Positions 34,542 to 42,845 of a stretch of DNA of 64,000 nt are shown here, one piece after another; within the stretch, counting starts at the first letter, position 1, and every line of letters begins with the position of its first letter. Below the pieces are notes generated by a model. That model saw only the letters and a program-made list of their open reading frames with translations, was not told the DNA's origin and made no database searches. Origin of the DNA: Nemertoderma westbladi (taxonomy: Eukaryota; Xenacoelomorpha; Nemertodermatida; Nemertodermatidae); the NCBI GenBank assembly GCA_032718475.1, contig JAUCBJ010002472.1:29121-93120 (forward strand), read 5' to 3'. A program made the position numbers and the translations under genes.

Positions 34542-35371
34542 GTGGATTTCTTTACCAACACTTTGGGTTTAAAATACCATTCATAGCGGGCGGCGTTGCA
34601 ATGGTTACGGTCTCATTAATATGTTCAAAGGTTCTCCCATTCTCAGCCATATCCACGTCATCAAATAAATGTGTATCTAAAACTGCTGCTAAAAGCACTG
34701 GAATATTATCCCTATTACTGACATGGCAAGGGTGTCTGGTAACTTTAACAAGATTATGCAACCCAATGGCGCTGTCTTTCTTTGAGGCCTACTACGCTCT
34801 GCACCTAATCCAGTTCAGTTTGTCTCCATCCAGTGTGGGTCTTCTGTTCTTGGTTCCTTCCGTTGCTTGTTTCATTTCTGCCATAATTACAGGATTTCTA
34901 GCAGAGCGCATGAAGAATACCAGCCTGATCTGGCTGCAGTTGATTTCCACTGCTTCTTTGACTTTATCACTGATTACTATGGGGCCATGTACCTCATTAC
35001 TGCCATTACCGGTAACATTACCAGTGTCTGTAGCAGGAACATTGTTGATGGGATTTGCTTACGGACTGCATAATGTTTGCGTCATGGAGACATACGTATC
35101 GATTTGTACTGGCGTACTACACTGGGACGCATCCGTCCAAACATACACAACAATATGCAGTCTATACCTAATAGTAGGGAAAATTGGGTTGATACTTGGC
35201 CCAACAATATCTGGGTCTTTGGTCCAGGTAACTGACTTTAGTGGTACTGGGGGGATTTTAAGTATAGGTCCAGCATTAACAGCAGTACTCACTATATGCA
35301 TGGTAGTAGCTTATCGATTACAAAATATACCCATCCTAGATAATAATATTGATCGTAACTCAAAAAAATGA
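34542..35371 (+). CDS. MFS transporter, SLC18B1-like, 3' terminal exon
   Basis: The exon starts after an AG at 34541 in the phase giving GGFLYQHFGFKIPFIAGG and runs to a TGA at 35369-35371, about 276 residues. It holds several hydrophobic membrane segments (for example VAMVTVSLICSKV, VGLLFLVPSVACFISAIITGFL, LISTASLTLSLITM, LYLIVGKIGLILGPTISG and IGPALTAVLTICMVV). The GG-LY...G-PF motif and overall pattern fit the C-terminal half of SLC18B1-type vesicular amine/polyamine transporters of the major facilitator superfamily; that assignment is from family resemblance. About half a 12-TM transporter is present, and the 5' exons were not found between the minisatellite and here. The ATG at 34601 is internal. 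Confidence 0.8.
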
Positions 35372-35578
35372 GTTATGGCACATAAACTAGAAGTAGTACA
35401 GGTTCTGGTAAACGAGTCACACATTTCGAATACCTTGTCGCATGGGTTTACCCTGACGTAATAGAGGTAGACTCTAAATCAAACTATCTTATTTAATAAG
35501 TTTTGGAGAAATCGCCATCCGAAGTGGCTATTAGTGGCCAGCATACCCGTGGGCCGTGGAGAACTTCTGACTGGACAT

Positions 35579-35740
35579 GTTTGTGCTGGATATTTGGTAA
35601 CGTTTTTTTATTTGTGCTGGATATTTGGTAACGTGTTTTTATTTGTGCTGTATATTTGGTAACGTGTTTTTATTTGTGCTGGATATTTGGTAAATTGTTT
35701 TTATTTGTGCTGGATATTTGGTAAAGTGTTTTTATTTGTA
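35579..35740. repeat. 31-bp tandem repeat, about 5 copies
   Basis: Units begin TTGTGCTGGATATTTGGTAA at 35581, 35612, 35643, 35674 and 35705, exactly 31 bp apart, with few substitutions. It lies about 200 bp downstream of the transporter stop. Confidence 0.95.
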
Positions 35741-36496
35741 GGGCTGAGTGCATCATTTTAGGCTTTGGAAAATTTCTTCAACGGCAACGCAACATATTTT
35801 TTTGCAAAATTTATTATGTTTTATTACATAGAGTTACCTTTATTTTAGAGCCAATAATGTCATTAATTTACTTATAGAATTCAGGCCGTACTGGTAGTGT
35901 TTGTTCTGTTTTGGCGGCTTCATTTAGTATATTGAATATCTTTTTTGGCTGGTAAAACCTATTGGTGTTGCGTGTGGTGTTGTGTTACACAAGTAGCATA
36001 TATATTATTTTACCGGGATGTCGTACTGCCATTTGTATTCAATTTAAATTTTTACTCAATAATTTTCACAAGCATACAATAACTATAGATTACACATATT
36101 ATAGCGACCATATTTGGGGATTATGCCAAGATTTAATACTCAACGCCGAAAATAATCTCATTTTTATGATTTGCATTATGGTGCTGATACATTAAATATA
36201 TTTGCAGAATTATATAGAATATATTTAATACTCTATATATTGTGCATTAGTAATTAACATATAATATAATAATAATTTAATATAAATAAATGCAGACCTT
36301 CACCTCCCCTTGCTTATTTAATATCTATAAGTATGAAGGATGCAATAAGTGACAAAAATTTTGAGCGCGTTGTTATATGAAACATGAAAAACAGTGACTT
36401 ATTACCTACCTAAGATCCCTTGATGTATAATTATATTTTAAATATAATGTCTGGCGAACCCTTAAACCACCTTTGACTCTGAACTTCTCCCAGTAT
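35741..36496. other. AT-rich intergenic, nothing recognised
   Basis: No gene or repeat could be supported up to the LINE-B target-site duplication. Confidence 0.5.
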
Positions 36497-36510
36497 ATTT
36501 GTCACTTTAT
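36497..36510. repeat. LINE-B target-site duplication (copy at element 3' side)
   Basis: ATTTGTCACTTTAT, identical to 40310-40323. The two copies bracket the element exactly. Confidence 0.9.
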
Positions 36511-36605
36511 AATATTAATTCGATACACCCCCAGGCGGGGTAAATGGAAACCAGTAAAATTTATGTACATAAATAAATAGAAAATAAATTGAATACAATT
36601 ATTAG

Positions 36606-39380
36606 TTATTGAGATGCGAGACGGGAAAGTGGAGGGCAGTCGCTGCAGTTCAGTGCATGATATCGTCGTGTACATGGGAGGTTACAGTACTGACATATAC
36701 ATTCGGTGGATAGCGAGTGGAAAGGCGTTTGGTTGACGCAGATTAGGTGGTGGAACCCATGGGCGGTCGCACGAGTAATAACGTGCCTGTTACGCTGACC
36801 AGCCATTTTCCAATGGGAGCTCTGGAATCCGGGGCCGTCCAGGAAAGATTCTGTGATGAAGTTGTTGTTGCGTTCGCGTCGGTGCTCGCGGTATCTGGAG
36901 GAGACGTCATCAGTTAATAAGTCTGGATATTTCAATAGTACTGCGGCCATAAATGGAGGTTCGTTAATCAAGTTTAGAGCGAGTGTAGAGGAGGCTGATG
37001 TGTGGAGAGACAACATTCTTTTGATGTGTTGCGTCTTTATTTTATCCAATTCTTTAAGGTTCTGTAATGTTAGGTATTTACCAATACTAGTTATTAGGTA
37101 GAGTGCTGAAGGGGCAATTTTCATGTTGAATATTTTTAGTCCTGTTTCAATAGAGAGTAAACGGAGATGTGTCAGTGAACCGATTGTTGAATAAGCAGTG
37201 GCTTTCTTTAACTGGATGTGCTCAGAGAAGCAGAGGGACGGTTGAAGGACTAGTCCGAGATACTCGTAACGGTTGACGATTTCTATGGGAGTGTTATTGT
37301 AGGTAAACTTGTCTGCGCGAGCTAGACGCCCGGCTTTACGGAATTTAATAATTTTAGTTTTCTTTAAGTTTACAGTCATTCCGTTTAGGAGGCACCAATC
37401 ATATAACGCAACGAGAGCGCGTTGTAGTTCCTCGCGGTCATCGGAATACAGTGCCAGATCATCTGCGTAGAATATCAGTTTAATAAATCGACACACCCTA
37501 AGTATTGTGTGGGCGAGGTCAGCGATAAATATTATAAAACACGTTGGGGATAGACAATCACCCTGGAGGATTCCGCGAAGTTGCTTAATGGTTTTCGATA
37601 GACGGAGTCCGTCGTATATTCGGATGTCATTGTTTAGTAGATCTTTAATTATACCGTAAATCTTCCCTTTAATACCAAAGTTATATAACTTGTAAAGAAG
37701 AACTGCCCTTGGGACAACATCAAACGCCTTCCGGAAGTCGACGAACGCGACAAAAACAAATCGCTTGCCGGAGCCAGTTCGCCGGAAGGACGCCGAGATA
37801 TCGGCAAGAAGTTGCTCCACCGCGTGGCGAGTAGACCTCCCCTGCATAAATCCGTATTGGACCCCGGGTATTAGGTGGATTACGTGTAGGCGAATTCGCT
37901 TATTAATTATTGATGTAAATAATTTCAGGAGAACCGAGAGGAGAGCGATTCCTCTATAATTATCTGGATCTGTTACAGAACCTTTTCGTTTGTAAAGGAT
38001 CTTTATGATACTCTGATACCACAGTGTTGGTAATTTCCCGAGGTTAATACAGGCATTGTATAAGAGTGTTAAGGGGACTAGAATAAATACGATGGTGGAC
38101 TTTAGGTGTTCATAGAACAGTTGATCGGGGCCGCAGGATTTATTGTTCGCAGAATCGCGGATGGTTGCCGCAACTTCCTCGGCTGTGATTGGTTCATTGA
38201 ACCATTCAGCGGAGGTTCGCTCACTGTCGGAAGAGTCGGGAACGGTTGGGCAGGATGGCGGGATGTTAGGGGTACCGACGAGGTTGGAGAAGTGGGACTC
38301 CAGCCTTGTGGAATCTATGGGGGCGACTGAGGATTGTGTATCCTTAAATAGGAGCCAAGGTTTCACCTCGGCTTTATTGAGTTTTTGTAAGAGGCAGTTG
38401 TCCTCGTACTCCTGTCGTTTCGTTTTGATTAGCTTCTTATACTGTTTACGTTGATTCCAGAATTCCTTATTGTCGTCGCTAGACTGTTCGCGTCTCGTCA
38501 TTGCCAGTAAGAGGGAACGCTTAAGTCGTTGGCAGTCAGTATCGAACCACGGTTTACCAGCGGATTGTTGTGGTTTCTTAGGGATCGTCGATTCCGTTAG
38601 TGTTTGAGTCAGTAGTGTAGTCGCTAGGTCAATATCTGAGTCTTCCAGAGCATTGCTGATTCCACTGGCCAATATAGTTGGGTGTACCCCAAGTTTATTA
38701 ATGTCGATCTTTCGGCTTAACATGGGAGGTCGATAGTCTATATCTATAAGAGGGTCGGGAATATAAATTGTTGCTGTAACGCGTTGGTGTTTTCGGATCG
38801 GGTTAGTGGTTACAGTTATTGTATGCGTCTGATTGGTAGGACCCAGGAGTCTTACGAACACTAGGTCAATACAACTCGTTCCCTGTGGAGAGCAATAAGT
38901 TGCTACGGTTGGGTCGTTTAAACATATAAACCCTAGGTTGGACAGATAGTCGCTGAGCTTAGAACCCCGGTCGCCGGAGTCGAGACGGCAGTTGAAATCC
39001 CCACCGATTATAGTGGTTTTGTTTGGATCAGTTTGTGCAAGAGCGCCTGCGATGAAGAGAATAACGTCTTCAACCTGGTGGTTTGGATTGAAGTAGAAAA
39101 CCGCTATGTTGGATGCCCGAGTGTTGATGATAATGAACTGTTTTTCTGTTGCGATAAGAGATGGATCTAAGTTAGGTTTGCATAAGATAGAGAGTCCCTC
39201 TGAAGGGCGCCCCCTTCTTTGAGTGACGGCTGGTTCTATAAATGGATAATAGTTATTTACATTACACAAAGTTGATTTCGAATAAAATGTTTCAGTTAGT
39301 AATAATACATCGTCATTAATAAATAGCTCATCCGGGGTCAGGTTATCTAGAATAAACTGTAGACCTTCGACGTTCCACAC
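36606..39380 (-). CDS. LINE-B ORF2: endonuclease and reverse transcriptase
   Basis: This 924-residue frame carries an exonuclease-endonuclease-phosphatase type endonuclease at the N-terminus (WNVEGL, TETFYS, GGDFNCRLDSGD at about 125 and SCIDLVFV). Next comes the RT with PDNYRGIALLS, FVDFRKAFD, GILQGDCLSP and catalytic YADD at about 638-641, then a C-terminal Cys/His motif CICQYCNLPCTRRYHALNC. Length and order fit a complete LINE ORF2. The codon at 39380 is GTG, not ATG, and homologous frame (KLSV) continues upstream into the ORF1 end. The first internal Met lies deep in the protein. Expression therefore probably depends on frameshifting or reinitiation from ORF1. The clade is not assigned. 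Confidence 0.92.
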   Translation of the reverse strand: MWNVEGLQFILDNLTPDELFINDDVLLLTETFYSKSTLCNVNNYYPFIEPAVTQRRGRPSEGLSILCKPNLDPSLIATEKQFIIINTRASNIAVFYFNPNHQVEDVILFIAGALAQTDPNKTTIIGGDFNCRLDSGDRGSKLSDYLSNLGFICLNDPTVATYCSPQGTSCIDLVFVRLLGPTNQTHTITVTTNPIRKHQRVTATIYIPDPLIDIDYRPPMLSRKIDINKLGVHPTILASGISNALEDSDIDLATTLLTQTLTESTIPKKPQQSAGKPWFDTDCQRLKRSLLLAMTRREQSSDDNKEFWNQRKQYKKLIKTKRQEYEDNCLLQKLNKAEVKPWLLFKDTQSSVAPIDSTRLESHFSNLVGTPNIPPSCPTVPDSSDSERTSAEWFNEPITAEEVAATIRDSANNKSCGPDQLFYEHLKSTIVFILVPLTLLYNACINLGKLPTLWYQSIIKILYKRKGSVTDPDNYRGIALLSVLLKLFTSIINKRIRLHVIHLIPGVQYGFMQGRSTRHAVEQLLADISASFRRTGSGKRFVFVAFVDFRKAFDVVPRAVLLYKLYNFGIKGKIYGIIKDLLNNDIRIYDGLRLSKTIKQLRGILQGDCLSPTCFIIFIADLAHTILRVCRFIKLIFYADDLALYSDDREELQRALVALYDWCLLNGMTVNLKKTKIIKFRKAGRLARADKFTYNNTPIEIVNRYEYLGLVLQPSLCFSEHIQLKKATAYSTIGSLTHLRLLSIETGLKIFNMKIAPSALYLITSIGKYLTLQNLKELDKIKTQHIKRMLSLHTSASSTLALNLINEPPFMAAVLLKYPDLLTDDVSSRYREHRRERNNNFITESFLDGPGFQSSHWKMAGQRNRHVITRATAHGFHHLICVNQTPFHSLSTECICQYCNLPCTRRYHALNCSDCPPLSRLASQ

Positions 39381-39406
39381 AGAGAGTTTAATCGATTGGG
39401 GGAGCG

Positions 39407-40180
39407 CTACGGAGGGGGTGGGTTGCGGGTGAGGTTGTCGTCCCCCGAGACCGCGGTAGCTGAATTTGCGGCTGTCTGTGGTAAAGGGACCGGGTTTGGG
39501 TTGAGTAATCGAGGTTTGAGTCCATATCGAACACGTTCTTCGTCATTGAGTGCGTAGTTCCGGATGCTGATGCCTGCACCCCAGGCATCGGGGTTCATTA
39601 AGGAATCTCGATCGACTTGATCACAGATCACGTGGAAGCTAATAAACGGGGAGTCTGTTCTTGGAATGATGGGTATTACTTCCTCGAAGGGGAGTTCCTC
39701 CTTGGTTAGGTAGTTGCTAACCTCCTCGGCGGTGACGGACGGATCTAGTCTGCCTATGTGGATGTGAGCCTTTCGGACTGTTGGCGTTTTCTGTTGGAGC
39801 TGGGGAACTCTGAGAGTGCCACCAACCTTGTTCCCGCGAAGAGATTCTGGTCGAGGTGTGCGAGGTCCTGTAGGTAGCCTAGTGAGGTTAGATTCGCGGC
39901 GGACGTATGAAGTTGGGGTTGATTCCCAGCCCCGAACCGGAGGGCTCGATGTTGGAACCGGAACCGTTTTGGCGTGGAGGAGCTCGTTCTTTGCAGCAAT
40001 TGTTTCCTCGCGAGATTCGGCGAGTTTACCGAGGGTTACCGTGTACATAGAGCTCATGGCGATAAGTTTTTCGGATACTGATTTCTCTTCGTCGACAGTT
40101 ACTGATTTCTTTCGCTTGAAAGATTGAACTAAACGAATGATATCATCTTGAAGCGCTATAAACTTCGCGGCTTCCACCAT
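39407..40180 (-). CDS. LINE-B ORF1: coiled-coil and RRM-like RNA-binding protein
   Basis: The 257-residue protein starts at an ATG (40180) 129 bp inside the element. Residues 1-70 are helical and Lys/Glu rich, a possible coiled coil. A Pro/Ser/Arg linker follows. Residues about 138-215 (RKAHIHIGRLDPSVTAEEVS, then a SFHVICD strand and GISIRNY) resemble the RRM-type fold of LINE ORF1 proteins. No CCHC knuckle is seen. The TAG at 39407-39409 lies inside sequence that is open in the ORF2 frame, so the ORFs overlap with ORF2 shifted relative to ORF1. ORF1 proteins coat element RNA and act as chaperones in known LINEs. Confidence 0.8.
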   Translation of the reverse strand: MVEAAKFIALQDDIIRLVQSFKRKKSVTVDEEKSVSEKLIAMSSMYTVTLGKLAESREETIAAKNELLHAKTVPVPTSSPPVRGWESTPTSYVRRESNLTRLPTGPRTPRPESLRGNKVGGTLRVPQLQQKTPTVRKAHIHIGRLDPSVTAEEVSNYLTKEELPFEEVIPIIPRTDSPFISFHVICDQVDRDSLMNPDAWGAGISIRNYALNDEERVRYGLKPRLLNPNPVPLPQTAANSATAVSGDDNLTRNPPPP

Positions 40181-40309
40181 ATCGCAATAATAATCAGATA
40201 GTGCAGTAGTAATACAGAAGTACCGGTAGCAAAATTTGTAGGTCAGTAGGGCAGTAGCAGAGTAGCGCAGTACAGCAGTACTCCAGCAGTTTAATTATAT
40301 TATGTCACC

Positions 40310-40323
40310 ATTTGTCACTTTAT
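40310..40323. repeat. LINE-B target-site duplication (copy at element 5' side)
   Basis: ATTTGTCACTTTAT, identical to 36497-36510. Confidence 0.9.
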
Positions 40324-40827
40324 GGACACCCATTATTACTTATAGTAAGTACATCCACCAAGCATAAACATTTAAATATTTGTTTGTAATGTTCTCGCAT
40401 TGCCATCCACGACTGCAACCAATCATTAAGGAATAGCAACGCATTCGTTGTTGGCGTCACACCACTAAAAACAAAAGTAAAATCGTTACCAGAAAATATT
40501 CGCTAACTGAATGTTGATTGGAAAATCTACTAAACTATAATCTCCACCATGATAATTTTAGGGTGGCGTTCCAATATCGTTTTTAATTTAATACGCCACT
40601 GGTGGCACAACAATACACAACTTATTTAAAAAACAAATATATAAAATTAAAAAAAAGAAAGGTAAAATTATTTCAGTCAGCGTGGAAGAGAAATTGAATA
40701 AAATATATTAAAAAGCCGTTGATTTAGGTTGACCTAGGAAGTTGCCCAGTGGGTCAGATGTTAGCGGATCCATTCCGCTATACATTTCCAACCATTAAAT
40801 GGGGGGAGCCGATTTATCAATCGGCTA

Positions 40828-41135
40828 AAGCCTAGTTCACATCCAACGGTGCGTGAGCGGTAAAGTAGTTTGGCGGTATTGAAGCAGTAAGCCAGCGGTA
40901 CACTACCCGGAGCCCATTCACACCCAACGGTTCCGTTGCGGTAACTGATTGTTTATCTGTGGACTGTGAATTCAACAGGAAATTACATTAATTGTTTTAA
41001 CATTGTTTAAATGGGCTGCGGTAAACCGCGCGATTTAGCGCACAACTACCTGTTTGGTCGTTCACAGTCAGCGGTGTACCGCTGGCCCTGCGGTACACCG
41101 CGCGGTGTCTCGTTCCGTTGGATGTGAACGGGCCT
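40828..41135. mobile_element. MITE copy 1 (inverted relative to copy 2)
   Basis: About 308 bp with ends GTTCACATCCAACGG and CCGTTGGATGTGAACGGGCC, which are inverted repeats of each other. The interior is full of GCGGTACACCGC-type dyads and has no coding capacity. The reverse complement matches copy 2 over essentially its whole length. TIR style suggests a PIF/Harbinger-like non-autonomous element, but the target duplication is not clear. Confidence 0.8.
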
Positions 41136-41243
41136 TAAGGTATGTAACCAATAAACCATACTAAGCAAATGGATGATACAATAAGGCTAGCCAGGAGGTG
41201 GAGTAACAACCTACCTCAGAGGGTTGAGGTTAGCAGAAGCCTA

Positions 41244-41551
41244 AAGGCCGGTTCACATCCAACGGAACAGTACACCGAGCAGTGTACCGCAGGGCCAGCG
41301 GTACACCGCTGACTGTGAACGACCCAACAGGTAGTTGTTGCTAAACCACACGGTTTACTGCAGCCCATTTAAACAATGTTAAAACAATTAATGTAATTTC
41401 CTGTTGAATTCACAGTCGACAGATAGACAATAAGTTACGGCAATGGTACCGTTGGGTGTGAATGGGCTCTGGGTAGTGTACCGCTGGCTTACCGCTTCAA
41501 TACCGCCAGACTACTTTACCGCTCATGCACCGTTGGATGTGAACGGGGCTT
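41244..41551. mobile_element. MITE copy 2 (inverted relative to copy 1)
   Basis: Same family as copy 1, ends GGCCGGTTCACATCCAACGG and CCGTTGGATGTGAACGGGGC, opposite orientation. The two copies are separated by about 108 bp of unrelated sequence, so together they can fold into a long hairpin. Confidence 0.8.
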
Positions 41552-42845
41552 TAGGGAGGTAGATTCAGGGGTGATGAGCTGACCAATGGGAGGGCAGCAC
41601 ATGGCAAAGGGAGTGTATCAATTGGAGGCCAATAAATGTGTTAGCCTATTGGCAATATATTTTCCCCCTTTACATATATTAATGGTCACGTGCAGTCCAA
41701 CTGAGTTGGCATTTATTCACGAGCGACGATGAACAGTTTTCACCGTCAGCCATAATTAATACTGATTGTGCTGTAATCATTTTACCGGTAACTATATTCT
41801 GACCTATTATACATTAACGGTAATCAGAACTCTTATTTTACGAGCTTTCGGCCGTCAGTATTACCTAACGTGGCGACGCGTAAAGAACGTCATAAAGTCA
41901 ACCCAGTCGGGATCCCACGCCAACCAGGATCCCGTCACATCAGAGAAGAAGTATTAATAAGAGGGTGTAGTCGAATTTGAAACTAACATTTTCATTGGTC
42001 CGTCCTGATTTTAGATGTTATAATTTTGATTGGACAAAGATTTAAGGGGGATATATAATTTTAGTGACGAGAAATCAAATAGGAGTAAAAGGGATTAAAC
42101 AAAATCCATTAATTTTATGGTTAATTAAAATAATTGACTTTCCACTTAATTAAATCGTTCCTCCAGTAAAATATATTAATTATCACTAAAAAGTATATTT
42201 TTACTACCAAAATTATATCTGTAGCATGTTCTATTGAATTTCGTTTATTGTTTTTGTTAGAATATCGTGCCACTGTAACCTGCTCATGTAACCATGTAAC
42301 AACCTCACTGAATGCCAAAACAAAAGGTATTTTAAAATCTCCCGCGCATACTGTCTGTCAATCACTAACTGTTTGCCAATAAGATATATTTTGTCAATGA
42401 AATGACAAAAACGAGAATTGGTTAGATTTTGTTAATGATACCAATTTATTCAACGACGTCAAAAAATAATTTAAATTACAGTAATTATTGGACAAATATC
42501 TAGGATTTTGAAACTTTGTTAATTTTGTTCATTGAAAGAAAAGTGGAAATTGAGAAAAAAAAACAGGTAATTACTGGTCTGATTGTTTGAAAAATCTTAC
42601 ATCGGATCTTCACTGACCTCATAAACCCCTAAAGAATTAAATTAGTTAATTTGGAGAAATCTCCGTGACATGATATGGCAAAAAAGCTTGCAGATTTTGA
42701 ATTTACCTAAAATTTCGCTCGTAAATAGAACAATACAATAAAATTTATTTTTTTACACCCACCATAATAATCTGTGATGTTAGTAGTAGGAATATATATT
42801 TTAATGTTTGTTAATGTATTATAAATGTTTTCTTTTATATCTTAC
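41552..42845. other. AT-rich sequence downstream of the ADAM-like exons
   Basis: Further 3' exons of the ADAM-like gene (minus strand) are expected here or beyond, but I could not identify one. Nothing else was recognised. Confidence 0.4.

Larger units (their letters stand above)
36511..40309 (-). mobile_element. LINE-B non-LTR retrotransposon, apparently full length
   Basis: A 3.8-kb element lies between perfect 14-bp direct repeats ATTTGTCACTTTAT at 36497-36510 and 40310-40323, which I read as the target-site duplication. On the minus strand it has a 129-bp 5' leader rich in CTACTG-like repeats, ORF1 (RNA-binding), ORF2 (endonuclease-RT) and a short AT-rich 3' UTR ending near GGGGGTGTATCGAATTAATA with no long poly(A). 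Both ORFs are uninterrupted. A perfect duplication plus open frames suggests a recent insertion. The related relic at 14397-17248 shares motifs but is decayed. Confidence 0.92.

Noticed and set aside
42121-42318. C-terminal transmembrane exon of the ADAM-like gene
   Set aside because: The hydrophobic stretch is AT-driven, has no phase-matched acceptor that I could find and no conserved tail.
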